From: Brachypodium distachyon
Taxonomy: Eukaryota > Streptophyta > Magnoliopsida > Poales > Poaceae
Reading direction: 5' to 3'
Assembly: GCF_000005505.3 (NCBI RefSeq)
Contig: NC_016131.3
Span: forward strand, 20,853,501-20,917,500
DNA: 64,000 nt
Shown here piece after piece: positions 16,003-39,735 of the stretch. The notes under the pieces were generated by a model, which ran no database searches, had not been told where the DNA came from, and was given only the letters and a program-made list of their open reading frames with translations. Numbering within the stretch: position 1 is the first letter of the stretch; every line of letters begins with the position of its first letter. Position numbers and translations under genes: made by a program.

Positions 16003-16389
16003 AAAAGTACTTTTTTCGTCCCTCAATTTTTAAAACCGGACACTTTTAGTCCCTTGGTCCATCCAGAGTGGTTTTTCTAGCCACGTGTCTGCTTTTTGCA
16101 TAGTTTTTCACTTATTTTTTTTCCAATCAAGATATGGATGATGCAGGTGGAGGAGAAGTACAACCAGTGCTTGGACGAGATCCAGAGCACGACGACGACC
16201 AATTTCAACAGCCTCGACGGTCACGGGATTAAATGCAAACCGGACACGTGGCTAGACAAACCGCTTCAAATAGCCTTAAGGACTAGAAGTGTCCGGTTTT
16301 GAAAGTTGAGAGATGAAAAAAGTATGAATTGTTTTTGAGAGACCAGAAATGAATTTTCCGACAAGTTGAGGGACGAAAAAAGTACTTTT
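16003..16389. mobile_element. Long-TIR MITE with a GC-rich coding-like loop
   Basis: The outer ends AAAAGTACTTTTTTCGTCCC and GGGACGAAAAAAGTACTTTT are inverted repeats. Inner symmetry continues: aaaaccggacacttttagtcc against ggactagaagtgtccggttt, and ctagccacgtgtc against gacacgtggctag. The loop (about 16110-16235) is unlike the arms: it has an intron-like gatgcag acceptor at 16140-16146, then codons VEEKYNQCLDEIQSTTTTNF and NSLDGHG. It may be a captured host exon (Pack-MITE). The donor gene was not identified. Confidence 0.7.
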
Positions 16390-16426
16390 CTCTTTATTTA
16401 AAAGCGGACAGAGTATTTGTTTACCA

Positions 16427-18009
16427 CTAAATTACATCGCGCAGCGTCTTCTTGCCACGCCATTCCTGGATCAGCAAGAACAGAAGACAAGCGAACCCAA
16501 TGACTTGGAACTGTAGCATCAAAATGACAGCTTGGACTGAACCATTATACATCCAAAATGATTTCCAAAATGACATATCTGAAAAGAACATTAACTTGAA
16601 GTTATGAAAACTTAAGATTACATATCACTGAACTCTTACTTTTGGACATTTGCTTTAAGAAACCCACAACTTCTGTAAATGTTATCATTTAACCAGATAT
16701 ATTATACTAACCAGTTTCTGGAAATCCAGAATATGACAATTAAGCATGTTAACCGCAGATCTCACTAGTGAGGCCACATATCAGCCTCTATAGCTGAAAT
16801 GAGATGGGATTTTACTTGCGCGGTCCAGGCCCATACGTGGCTCCTGTAACTAGAGAAAACTGGTGTGATATAGATCCATCAATATTCACTAAGCAACCAA
16901 GCAAAGAGGACGAAAAACAAAAGAAAGAGCAAGAATGAGAAGGCCAATAACACTTGTAAGGAAAGGATTGGCCACAATAACTTGTTCAGGCTGTTATCTT
17001 CAAGGGCACAAGTTCACTCACTGGTCTAGAGCTGCGCCAGACCTAGCTATTAGGAAGCAAAATGATACGGTAACATACATTGGCATTTATCATTCCGTTT
17101 TATTTCAGTTATCTCGCCATTTTCCTCGGGTTACAAGAGCCAGGTGCGGGCTTGAACTGGGCAAGCAAAAACTTGAACTGGGCAAGCAAAAACAAATCCC
17201 ACTTCTGCGATAAAGGTTGGTGTGTGGTGTGGATCCCACCAGTCAGATAGCGGTTAACATGCTTGATTGTAAAATTATGAGTTTTTCTCCAAACCAATTA
17301 GTATAATGGTTGCAGGTTTTGAAGAAAAGGAATTGGACACACTGCCTCCGCATCTATCGATGCACACGATCACTATATTGTTAAAGTGATAAAATTTCAA
17401 CAAGTTACGATTTTCTGGTAACAATTGTCCAACAAAAACAAGGGTTACGTGATATTTACTCAAAACTTAATTGTACCAATAAAGCAGATAAAATTCTACG
17501 GAGAGACAATACTACAATACTCATATCCAGAGATACAGTTTAGTGAGAATTTGAGATCACTCACGTCTGTTGTTATCCACCATATCTTCCTGCTCCCTGA
17601 GTTGCGCATCATGGAAGGCGATTTGGCATTCGCCACGCTGTACCATGGCTTCCCTGTGGTACGGGCACAGCCGCCGCGCGTCCAGGAAGGCCAAGGCGAT
17701 GCAGGCGACGCAGGTGTCCGACGCATTGGCGACGTCCGGACGCCGGCGGCAGTAGGCGTACGCGGCGACTTGATCGGCATTGGCATGGGCGGAAGTGGGG
17801 CAGGGGCATAGTTCTGAGGATGCATTTACAAGCTCGGCGGCGAGCTTAGCCGCAAGCAACCGTAGCTTGGCCTCGTAGGTGCCGTCGGGAGCGTAGCGGC
17901 TTTGCGTCCCGCAGAAGTGGCGGCTGGGCATGCTGTGGTTGGTTTCCTCGGCCGTGCAGGCCAGCGGCGCGAACACGGCGAGGACGAGTAGGACTGTGGC
18001 TTGAGGCAT
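16427..18009 (-). CDS. Kinase-less single-DUF26 membrane protein (CRK-related), copy 2
   Basis: Two exons: 18009-17565 and 16578-16427, intron 17564-16579 (GTGAGTG...TTTTCAG); 198 residues. The start at 18009 (MPQATVLLVLAVFAPLACTA) is chosen because it opens a signal peptide; an in-frame ATG lies 171 bp upstream. One DUF26 domain follows (YAPDGTYEAKLRLLAAKLAA, then CRRRPDVANASDTCVAC), with a 12-residue gap between the first two motif cysteines instead of 8-9. Exon 2 adds a span of about 20 residues and the tail QEWRGKKTLRDVI. The C-terminus shares QxIGFAxLxFLLxQEWRxK-type residues with the copy at 8678-10032. It starts 867 bp after the CRK-2 stop, same strand, so the CRK/partner order repeats. 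The two copies are well diverged yet both open. Confidence 0.75.
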
Positions 18010-18284
18010 GGCGGAGAAAGAATCAAAGAAATGAATTTTGGTTGAATACGGTGTGCCATGTGCCTGCTGGCTGCTGCACATTAGCACGTATATGAAACTC
18101 CCTGCAACAACTTTCTTTGAACTTGATCGTTGACAATGTGACCATGTGATTATCTGGTGGCATGATGTTGGAGATTCCATCTGATTCGAACTCAGCCTTA
18201 AGCCAGTGTTTACAAGAAACGAAACATCGGTCAGTATAGTACTAGCACCTTAACCCAGGAAGAAAATGCTAAGGAAACTAACAT

Positions 18285-18585
18285 CTCGTTTGGCACCCAT
18301 CATTTGGGCCTACAATTCTAAAATTCATTTGAATTGTAGAAACCAAATTGTTTGGTTGGTAGTGAATTGGTCACGAGAATTCAATCTCAAATTCTATGAA
18401 ATCACACTATAACTAACTCCAATTTCTTTCTAAAAGCCATTATTTCTATGAAATTGTCTCTCACTCTACAAATCCATGTGGTAGACAAACATGATTTTTG
18501 AATCCGGAATTCAAATTCAACCAAATGAAATCTTATGAAAAATTGGATTATACCAAATGAAATGAATGGATGGATGCCAAACGAG
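18285..18585. mobile_element. MITE with CTCGTTTGGCA ends
   Basis: CTCGTTTGGCA at 18285-18295 pairs with TGCCAAACGAG at 18575-18585. Further inward, ccatcatttgg pairs with the stretch containing ccaaatgaaatgaatggatgg. The roughly 300-bp AT-rich body has no coding. No clean target duplication was found, so the superfamily (hAT or PIF/Harbinger-like) is left open. Confidence 0.65.
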
Positions 18586-18590
18586 CCGTA

Positions 18591-18860
18591 AAAGAAATTC
18601 AGCGGAGTCAACCATGAGTCCATGACTGATATGGACTACCTCCTCGGTCCTCACAATGTTCTGCAAATTAATTCAAGTTGGAAAGACGTTCATATGTTAA
18701 CAAATACTAACGATGTGGTAAAGTTACAACTAAAGAAATTCAGCGGAGTCAACCATGACTGATATGGACTACCTCCTCGGTCCTCACAATGTTCTGCAAA
18801 TTAATTCAAGTTGGAAAGACGTTCATATGCTAACAAATAACGATGTGGTAAAGTTACAAC
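18591..18860. repeat. Tandem duplication beside the CRK-2 3' end
   Basis: Copy 1 (18591-18730) and copy 2 (18732-18860) are nearly identical. Copy 1 has about 8 extra bases after its ccatga and about 4 near 18710. Copy 2 ends 16 bp from the CRK-2 stop codon, so both copies probably lie in its 3' untranslated region. Confidence 0.9.
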
Positions 18861-18875
18861 TATTACAAAGTTCCA

Positions 18876-24584
<5,709 letters not shown>

Positions 24585-25017
24585 GGTACTCGAGTGAAGG
24601 TGTGGATTAGCTTATAGGCAGAGTAGGAGGGTTGTTTGTGCATGCAGGCTGATAGCTATATATACCGTACTGACATATCTGGTCTTCTCTGATCGATCGG
24701 TGACTTTCAATTGACTTGCATTTTGCCCTTATACGCAGTACTAGTGTCCCAATCAAACAGAAGATCATGAACAATGGCTTACAACTTAAATTTGAGAGAG
24801 ACATGTGTCCCGCCGCTCACGGCTAATCTCGTGGCCCGTCGTGCACGTCTGGACTGGACCGGATCCAGAAAGCATTGACCAGCAAAACCGATCAGTACGT
24901 TAGCATGGATGCAGGGATGACTTGGACTTTGAAAGCTATATATAGCATGCACCTGACCGGCCAAGAGTCCAGTCTACATGCATACAAGACAAAGGGCGCA
25001 TTGGTGCAATCACATAC

Positions 25018-25140
25018 ACTCTCCCTTCCTCTCGTATTAAGTGTTGAAATATTACATGTATGTATCTAAACATATTTTAATATATATAAATATGTACATA
25101 CATTTTACATAAATTTGAGTCACTTGATATGAAACGGAGT
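25018..25140. mobile_element. Stowaway-like MITE (diverged)
   Basis: It opens with actctcccttcctctcgtatt and closes with gatatgaaacggagt. The inner part is self-complementary (acatgtatgtatctaaac against tatgtacatacat). The ends are degenerate versions of the Stowaway CTCCCTCCG type. Confidence 0.5.
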
Positions 25141-25601
25141 GGGTCCAGAGTTAGGCGCAGCCTCCCCTCGGCTACCGCATCGCCACGTCGCGCTCTTTAA
25201 CGGAGGGGTCATTGACGTTCGGTCACCTTGCCCGGCTCACTGATTGATGCAATCCGTGAGATGCACAAAACTTGGGACAGGGTTGAAATACTTGTGCATA
25301 GTGTTGGTTAGCAAGGCGAAAGAACAGAAAGAAACTGTATGCTCGCAGCGACTACCTTGACCGAAGCAAAGACATTCAATATGAATCACACCTGCATGTG
25401 CACACGTTGCTAGCTAAACATGCATACGCGTGTACTATACGGGCCGGGTTGGTACGTACTCGATTGGGCCCTGTGCTGCACCGGTGCACACGAAAAAAAG
25501 ATAATGACAGTTATAGTCGTACGGAACCAGAAATCAGTAGGCCGAGCGGCCCGATGCAGCACGCAACGTCCTGGGCTGCTATCCTGTTGAATTTTAGCAC
25601 C

Positions 25602-25713
25602 ACAACGAAAACAGTGTGAAAATCATGGGCCCAACAAGTCGTCCAAAGTAGTTTCCCCTGTTAGGCTGTTGGACCGGCCTCAACGAGAACAGTGTGAAAA
25701 TCATGGGCCCAAC
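25602..25713. repeat. Spaced direct repeat
   Basis: A roughly 33-bp phrase including cagtgtgaaaatcatgggcc occurs at 25602-25635 and again at 25681-25713, with one clear mismatch. The spacing is about 78 bp. Confidence 0.85.
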
Positions 25714-26365
25714 CGGGGAAACAAATTTGGCGGTTTGTAAACGTGCGTCGGCTCGGGCCAAATCCTGACTCACCGCATGTCAGCACTTCCCGTGGCCCAT
25801 CTGTCGTCGCTTCCCGTGGCTCATCCGTCAGAACCAAACGGTCAAAAGGGCTTGACCGTTAGCAGGTGCTCCGTGAGGGTATCTGTGAGAAATCACGAAA
25901 TGAACGTGTAACAGCGAGCACTATTTCTGACGTCAAGTATAACTGAGTACGGTTAAAGAAAGAGAGGCACAGAAATAAAACGAGAAGAAAAATCAGAGCC
26001 AAAGACACGGTCATCAGCTTCGCATTTGCTCGGTTTGAATAGTCGCCGGCGCGCGTACCGCACCTATCCTCACACCTGTGCCTGTCAAGAGCAAAACCCT
26101 TGCATCCTGTCTTTTCTTTTCATTTTCCCGTTTGTCAAAGCACTGCCACAGCCGTACTAGCTCTTCTTACATGCTCCTGCGTGCGGTCCTACAATAGACC
26201 GTCTGTACAAAACCACATAGCTGCTGTCACACGTCAATGACTATGTCAATCAGCAGCCAGAAAGCCCCGAAAACATCCCAAACCCAAACAATCCGTCTGC
26301 ATATCCACAGTTCCAACACACGGGTATTAAACGACCACCTGGTTGGCGGTTGCCATTGCTGCTAG

Positions 26366-29238
<2,873 letters not shown>

Positions 29239-29442
29239 CGTGAAAACTAGAGAAGAGTTTGGCCCTTTTTGTTCCATGGTTGTTGCTCTAGTTTCCTATT
29301 TTAAACACATCGGCGAAGTCAAAGGCTACGAAGTGGTGGTTGCTTGGGTTGGTTGCTACTATGATTTTTCTTCTCTTAGGCATTTCCATCCTTCTTCCTT
29401 TTCTGCCAAAGTTTCTTTCAGCCATATTATCCATGTTGACAG

Positions 29443-29759
29443 TTGACCAGTAGGAGTAGATTGCCACCAGCGAAGTAGAACTTTCTTTTGTTAGTGTTGC
29501 AACAAAAGCAAGAATTACCCTGACGCGCAAGAATTTGATATCGTAGATAATAACCACGAAAGCAGAGCAGAGCAGGAGATTTCATTTTTGGATTAAAAAG
29601 GCAGAATATGGCATACACGAAACACGACGACGAGAAGTCATTTTTAACCCCGCACATGTGAATACCAAAGCACTGCGTGCCGGAACCGTCATTCTCAGTG
29701 TCCCAGTCTCGGTATCAAACTATCAATCAATGGTGTGGTGTGGCCGGTTGATGTTGACC
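29443..29759. promoter_or_regulatory. Two W-box motifs upstream of CRK-3
   Basis: TTGACC occurs at 29443-29448 and 29754-29759, about 205 and 516 bp upstream of the CRK-3 start. WRKY factors bind TTGACY and many CRK genes are pathogen-responsive. The motif is short and expected by chance, so regulation is only suggested. Confidence 0.3.
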
Positions 29760-29854
29760 AAAACATTGGCGAGGTTATTGTCCATTGACGGCTTGGATGG
29801 ACACATCACAGTAATTATGTATACCAGACTGCATAGTTAGTAGCATAGGCGGAG

Positions 29855-30239
29855 GGACTTTGACACGTTCACAATCCTTGTCCACTCGAGAATCTGGAAG
29901 GAACGCAATGCAAGAATCTTTCAGCACGCCGCTAGTTCCGTCGAGAGCGTGTTTGAATTAATTCTGGAAGACCTTCAGTCCTGGAGATCAGCCGGATGTG
30001 TTACTTTGCTCTGGATTTTCTTTGTTGTTGTCGTTGTAGCTTTTCCATCTGGTGTGGAGAGAGCTCTGGTTGTCTAGATGTTAGAAGGTGGCCTTGTTGT
30101 GATCTGTGGCTCTTTTTAGCGGTGTCTTTTTTTTTTGAGGGATCTTTTTAGCGGTGTCTTTGTTGCAGGCTGGACCTGCTTCCTTGTATCTCCTTGTAAT
30201 TGTTCTCCTTCTTAATAAAGATCGGCCGCTGGCCCTTCG
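29855..30239 (+). mobile_element. 5'-truncated LINE 3' end with 20-bp target duplications
   Basis: The frame from about 29863 reads VHSRIWKERNARIFQHAASS and then VESVFELILEDLQSWRSAG, the C-terminal tail of plant LINE ORF2. The 3' end carries taataaagatcggccgctgg, a typical LINE terminus. Direct repeats at 29835-29854 and 30240-30259 differ at one base, as expected for target-primed insertion. Inside, ctttttagcggtgtcttt is duplicated at 30111-30129 and 30143-30161 around a 13-bp T-rich insert. Confidence 0.85.
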
Positions 30240-30411
30240 AGTTAGTAGCATACGCGGAGACAATGGCCTGGTCTTGAGACTTTTTTCCTTTGATAAATTA
30301 CACTGATTTTAAGTTTGGCCTGGAGCTTCTCTTCCTTAATTATACCCTCTTAACTCTGGTACACTATAATGGTCCTATGCAAATTAATTTTCTGAATCCG
30401 CCACTGGTTAG

Positions 30412-30529
30412 TACTCCCTCCATCTCATATGAAGTGACTTTCTATTACATGTATCTGGACACCTTTTAGACATAAATACATTCATATTTGGCAAATTTGA
30501 AACACTTAATATGAGATGGAGGAAGTGTA
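30412..30529. mobile_element. Stowaway MITE
   Basis: TACTCCCTCCATCTCATATG at the left pairs with cttaatatgagatggaggaa at the right. The body has the common atgtatctggacacc / acattcatat symmetry. It lies between the divergent genes CRK-3 and CRK-4. Confidence 0.8.
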
Positions 30530-30603
30530 GTACATGACTTTGAGGCCGTTGCTACTGCTGCCCTTGAGTCGTCGATCAGCTTTCCCACAACGTTGTAATC
30601 TCA

Positions 30604-30692
30604 TACTCCCACCATCCCAAAATAAATGACGTGGACTTGTATAAATTCTTGTACAAATTCACATCAGTTATTTCGGGACGAATAGAGTACTA
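30604..30692. mobile_element. Stowaway-like MITE (diverged)
   Basis: The left end actcccaccatcccaaaataa and the right-hand stretch ttatttcgggacgaatagag are inverted partners around a short self-complementary core (acttgtataaattcttgtac). It lies 140 bp upstream of the CRK-4 start. Confidence 0.5.
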
Positions 30693-30835
30693 TTTTTTGT
30701 GACCTAATTAATCTGTGGTTTTTACAATTTGAACGCCATTTTTCAGGAGACGAAGTGAGTAGATCAATATACTCCACCATAACACCAAACTGAACGCTGT
30801 TCTTCAGTTCAGCCCCTATCCGGGCCGCGCGTGCG

Positions 30836-34121
<3,286 letters not shown>

Positions 34122-34963
34122 ATGATCATTCATTCATTAGCAAACTGTGTGACTACTTTCTATTGGCATTGGGTTTTCTTGCGTTAACTAATTAGGCAGG
34201 ATATAGTTTATATTCCATTGTTGCCATAAGAAATTCGCCCACTTGTCTGTCACTGCATATGAATAACATGATTTTTCATGTCCCTTATATGTAATCAGAC
34301 TACAATGATAACTCTATTAATATGTGTTTTTACATACATAAAATTTATATCAATAAATTCGTCTTTAAAAGTTCTTTCTAATAATCATGATTTTGTATCA
34401 CATAAGTTACATATTAATAGAGTAATTCTTGGTCAAAGCCTTGTATTGACGAAACAAAATACGCCAACCTTTGTGAAATGGAGGGAGTATGTAGCACTAG
34501 AAGTAGCACATATCCTGTGTGCTGCTGGGCAGACAATTCTACATGTGCGCTTAGCAGTTTTAGAGAGAAAAAGAAGAAAAGACTCACTTTCACGGAGATA
34601 TATTTGCCAGATTGTGCAAGTGTGAACTCAGATCACGGAGTTGAAAAGTATGACAGTACCTGTGTGGCAGGGGTCCACTGCTTCCAATTGGTCTACATTA
34701 AATGTCAAGAACTCAGGTTTAGTAGGCATGTTTATCCACCCTGCTTTCTGGAATATATGGTGATGCTCAGTCATCCTGTCAATTCAAAGAGAAATGTCAT
34801 CTTAGACCAGTTTAGTCTCAACAGTCATTTTCGTAAGAACGTTGAATTCCTTTACCTCTTGGTAGACAAAACGAAGATGGTATTTGGCACTCCTCCATTG
34901 CAGGTAGATGAGTACTTCTACAATACAAATAGATCAAAGACCACTATTCTGTAGTAAATAGGG
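34122..34963. other. Intergenic region between CRK-4 and CRK-5
   Basis: This is the CRK-4 3' flank and CRK-5 promoter. Around 34400-34490 there is a MITE-like end (cttggtcaaag ... tttgtgaaatggagggagta) with no matching partner. A 158-residue frame at 34478-34954 has no recognisable domain and is not called a gene. Confidence 0.4.
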
Positions 34964-37900
34964 ATGATGCCACAATCATCTCTCTTAGTCCTCTTCATCT
35001 TCTTCTCAACCAGCCAGGCACTCTGCAGTGACAATAATGGAGGCATGTACATGCCAAACAATACCTACAAATTAAACCTTATCACCCTTGCTCAGATACT
35101 ATTTGCCAACGCCACGGAAGTACACTCAGCTACTGGCATGGCTGGCATAGGCCCAGACAAGGTCTACGGCGCGGTGCTTTGCCGAGGTGATTCTGATGGC
35201 TCCGACTGTCATAAGCGCCTAACTAAGGCCCTTGATGAAGCAATCAACAGCGAAGCTGGCTACTCTAACTCCCTCCAGAGCAACAGGAATGTGACTTACT
35301 ACTACGACCAATACCAGGCACAGATAAGCTTCTCCGACCAGGACTTCATTTCCAGCTTCAGCAACGTGCCAGGGTGCACCATGAATACTAACCTGAACTC
35401 CATGACGGCTACTGTAGTGAAGCCTTTTGAGGATCTTGTCACCAAGCTGTTGCGTGCTCTTGCTGATGCTGTGGTGAGCCGAGCAGAGAAATATGCAGTC
35501 GGCAAAGCTTGGTTTGAAGAGACAGGACAGACGGTGTATGGTCTGACACAGTGCATACAGGATGTGCCATATGAGCATTGTGCGGCCTGCCTGGATGGCA
35601 TCATCTCAGACAGGCAGAGTAAGATTGCTTCTGGACAGATGGGAGTGGTGATTCTTGGGTTGTGGTGCACACTGCGGTATGAGACCGAAACACAGTTCTT
35701 TACCGATACCAAGATGTTGTCGCTAAATGCGGTCACAAGAAGTAGGTTTCATTGGATCATTCCATTATTCGCACAACAGTATTTTATTAGAAAATTTGAG
35801 TTTCTAGATTTCAAACATGAGAGAGGTTTCTTCTGAAATTTGGGAAGGGTTAGAAACAAATACTCCTTTATCGAGACATGTGCTGAAGTACATAGCTAGA
35901 AACTAAATAACCTACTACATTTCACTGGTTAAGATAGGAACCAACACCTCCCTCCAGAATCCAGACTCCAATTTGTTTCTGAGATCAGTCTTCTCTGCTC
36001 TGAACCTGATACCAGAGACCAGGATGGCAATAAAGATGAAAAAATATTTCTTAGTTTCTTTAAAATTCATGCTTTTTTTTATTAAGAGTAAAGAAGCTTT
36101 GCCGTTAGTTGCAAGTGTTCCATCAATTATGCATGGCATTAGAATCTCATAGCAAAAACATGAAATTTCTATATATATAATATTGTATATCAACATAACT
36201 TCTCGTTGGCTTATCAAAGTAGATTTCATTATACTGTCAGGGCCTCTCCTGCAGTTTTCCCCTTAAAATAACCTAGATTTCATTGGGTTATATGTAAATG
36301 TACAGGTAAAACACATATCTTTCAATGGAACAATTCGGTCTTGGTTAGCGTTGGAGGTTTCCTGCTAGTACTATCTATTTCTTGCATGGCTTTTCATATA
36401 TGGATCAGAACACAACAACAAAGAGGTACATAACTCACCACTGCATAAGATAATCTTTGCATTTTTTTTGTTTTCGTCAGTACATGTTTCAAGAACATGC
36501 CATTTCATTTTATTTTATTTTACAGAAAAAACAGTTTTTAAGCTACGACAGCTCTACTTGGCAATACAAATTGCAATAAATCTTTGGAGGATGGGAGGAA
36601 CCAACCCAGAATTTTCTCTGTATGATTTCTCCCAGATAAATGAGGCCACAAATAACTTCTCGATTGATAATCAACTGGGACAAGGTGGCTTCGGTCCTGT
36701 ATATAAGGTGAAAGAATATGTACTTGCATTGTAAATGTAATCTTACTCAAAATGCAGTAAACATTCACTTGTTTGACTGCCTTTATCTTAATATAATACT
36801 TCTTTTTCCATTGCATTTCTTCACCAATGTAACAGAGATGTTTTCACAAAGAATGGCGGCCCCACATTTCAAGGTCAAATTTTGACCAACGATTAGACCA
36901 ATAATATGTACATTATGTGTTACAAATTTTATAACGTTGGAAACATTTTTGAAATACGAATCCAATGATATAATTTTTGCAGCACGTAACCCTCAAATCA
37001 TTAGTCTAATTGTTGGTCAAAGTAAAATCTCGAAATGTGTGCGTGTCATTCTTTGTGAAAAGGAGGGAGTGGAATTTAATGGGTTTTCCCTTTGGTTAAC
37101 AACATGCATGTAACACTAGATTTTCTAGCATTGCAGTAAAACCAGTTATCAAGTATTGAAAAATACAATGGTCTTGCATTAAAAAAAAATTAAGTAGCTT
37201 TTCTTTTTTTTTGCGCTGGAAATTAAGTAGCTTTTCCTTTCCTCAATCTCAGGGGAGATTGAGCAATGGACTTAAAATAGCAGTCAAGAGACTGGAAACG
37301 AGTTCTCTACAAGGTTTAATGGAGTTCCAAAACGAAATTCAACTTATAGCAAAGCTTCAACACAATAATCTTGTGAAACTGCTGGGATGTTGCACTCGAG
37401 GAGATCGAGAAAAGATGCTTGTATATGAATACATGGAAAACAAAAGCCTTGACTACTTCATCTTTGGTAACACCTTCTTCTTTTGATGTGCTAGAAGCCT
37501 AGACCAAGATATTATTTATAATTTGTTGACATGCTTTGTTTAATTATACATGTTTTGCAGATATTGCTAAAGGAGCACGGTTAAACTGGTCAAAACGTCT
37601 ACATATAATTAATGGGATTGCTCAAGGTCTTCTTTATCTTCACAACTACTCACGATTATGTGTTGTTCATAGGGATTTGAAAGCGAGTAACATACTATTG
37701 GATAGTGTAATGAATCCCAAGATATCTGATTTTGGGATGGCCAGAATATTCCGCTCAAATATGGCAGAGTCAAATACCACTAGAATAGTGGGCACGCAGT
37801 AAGAACATACAACACATTTGTTTTTAGTAAATAATAAGGTGAAAAAAAAAGGAAAGAAGCATTGAATGACCAACTGAACTGAAACCACCTTTTGCAATGC

Positions 37901-38472
37901 TGGCATTTAACAATTTTACTTCCATCACTCAGTGGCTACATACCTCCAGAGTATGTTTGTGAGGGAGTTTGCTCTATCAAGACAGATGTATTTAGCTTCG
38001 GCGTGTTGATTTTGGAAATAATAAGTGGAAAAAGGACAGCAGAATTCTATCATTACGATGGAAATCTATACAATCTCATTGCATACGTGAGTGAAGATAC
38101 CCTAAACACCACTTTGCACTTATATATACAATTTGACAATGTAGTATATGTACTGTTTGTTTCAAAGTTTGACAAAATACATTATTTTTGTAATAGGCTT
38201 GGCAACTTTGGAGAGATGGAAAGTTAGGTGAGTTTACTTATCGTCCACCAGGGAACGAAAATCAAGAGATAGAAAGGTGCATTCATCTGGCACTTTTATG
38301 TGTTCAAGAAAGTGCAGAGGATCGACCTGCTATGGAGCATGTTGTCACAATGCTAAACACCAAGAATGTGAGCTTACCTATGCCTATGCAACCTGCTTAC
38401 TTCAATGTAAATCGAAGTGAGCGAGACGCTTTGTCATGCAACACTACTATGAGCATCACGTTAGAAAGGTAG
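34964..38472 (+). CDS. Cysteine-rich receptor-like kinase (CRK-5)
   Basis: Seven exons: 34964-35741, 36306-36425, 36526-36707, 37253-37466, 37561-37798, 37933-38086, 38197-38472; 653 residues. Signal peptide ([20 protein letters not shown]). The first DUF26 lacks the third motif cysteine ([13 protein letters not shown]); the second reads [13 protein letters not shown]. The span is [20 protein letters not shown]. The kinase has [20 protein letters not shown] and DFGMARIF; the usual YMAPEY is YIPPEY. Exons 4 and 6 are each one codon longer than in its neighbours (a residue added in TRGDREK and in YHYDGNL). All junctions are GT-AG. Exon 1's donor (AGAA|GTAGGT) is modest but fits the phase. Intron 3 holds a MITE and a small T-rich insertion. 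Compared with the others the DNA is AT-rich, as in CRK-4. Confidence 0.9.
36841..37061. mobile_element. MITE in CRK-5 intron 3
   Basis: The perfect 15-bp inverted ends TTTTCACAAAGAATG (36841-36855) and CATTCTTTGTGAAAA (37047-37061) enclose a 221-bp AT-rich body with further symmetry (ggtcaaattttgacc; aggagggag just outside). Superfamily not determined. Confidence 0.7.
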
Positions 38473-38904
38473 CACCACATAGTCATTAATGCTAAGAAAG
38501 ATACTAGTGATATTAATTAAGTTTATCTGTATCCAGAGGGAATTATTGGCATTAATATAGTGGTATCAATGTTTTTAATGTTTACGCACATCACTTTATC
38601 TCTTTTTTTATCAAAAAACATGGTACACCTCTTTTTTGTTTGAAGGTGAAATCTTTATTTGACTTCTTTTATTTTGACTGGAGATAAACGCGTATTGAAT
38701 ACTTATATCACCGGTTGCAAGTTGCAACAATGAACAAAGTAAAACGGAAAGGGTAATGTTTTGTGATGTTTTAGAGTCATGCATTCCTAAAGTAAATCGC
38801 ATAAAACAATTAGTACTTCAGAAACTGAGGAGCACGAATTCAAATGGGCTCATATGTTATTCAAGTAAAGAAAAAAAGGAAGAGAAGCACACAGTGGAAG
38901 AATA

Positions 38905-39009
38905 TCCGTCTCATACGGAGTATTAAGTGACTCAAATTTGTATCTATACCCAAAAAGCGTTTAGATACACATGTAATATTTAGTCACTTAATATGGGACG
39001 GAGGGAGTA
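38905..39009. mobile_element. Stowaway MITE
   Basis: Left end ccgtctcatacggagtatta and right end ttaatatgggacggagggag with gtgactcaaattt / agtcactt inner symmetry. The left terminus is partly damaged. Confidence 0.75.
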
Positions 39010-39735
39010 CCTACTAGCATCGTAGTCCACTTGATAATTTGACTATTCGAGTACCGCACAAAATGAAATCGCCAATCCTAGAGAACTGGCACAGAAAGGA
39101 ATTCCAGATAATCGCAAAGGTACATTCCGGCAGGCATACAGAAGTACAGAACTACTCCGTATAATTTTTAGCAATTATTCCACCTCGCTCCGATCCTCAT
39201 TCACGTTGGGAGCAGGTTGAATACAGCATCCTCATGAACGAATTTGGAAGTGGAACTGCGGCGGCGATTGTTTAATCCGAAACTGGAACGAGGATGGGGT
39301 TGTAGAGACGAACCTGGCCTCCCCTTTGCTCCAGGTAGGCGCGGTTAGGTCATCGCGCGGGGTCCGGAAGCCGGGAAGGGTCGATGCACGCCGCCGCCGC
39401 CCTCGCAATCACAGGTAGGGTGCCCCGGCTGACGGCACCCCCGCGGCAGTTGCTGGCGCAAGCGCAGCTTACCGTGGGCCCAACTATCATTGGAAAGGGC
39501 CTGTAGCGCACAACTGGGCTGGAATTCATTGGGCTGACGAGCGTTGAGGTCATTCAGGTCTCACGACAATAGCAGAGCAGCAGGACTGCAGGAGGTACCC
39601 CTCAAAAAAGAAATAGCAGCAGGAGGTTCTAAAAAAAAAGACAGTAGCAGCAGGAGTTGATTTTCCCTTGAGAAAAAAAGTTGTGCGGCAAGAAAAAAGT
39701 TGTGCCGTAGTAATTTGTTTCGAAAAAAGAACACC

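Larger units (their letters stand above)
24585..26365. other. Intergenic region between CRK-2 and CRK-3
   Basis: No gene recognised. It holds the CRK-2 upstream region, a Stowaway-like MITE (25018-25140), a duplicated phrase (25602-25713) and the CRK-3 3' flank. A plus-strand frame at 25398-25619 has no recognisable domain. Similarity to the 3' flank of CRK-7 begins near 26140 (gtttgtcaaagcactgcca). Confidence 0.4.

Noticed and set aside
16140..16260. Calling the MITE loop a KNOX-type homeobox fragment.
   Set aside because: The stretch has a helix-like look, but I could not match it to KNOX motifs with confidence, so the donor is left unnamed.
34478..34954. A 158-residue plus-strand frame just upstream of CRK-5.
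   Set aside because: No domain, no signal peptide, average base composition, and it fills the CRK-5 promoter. It includes a MITE-like end.
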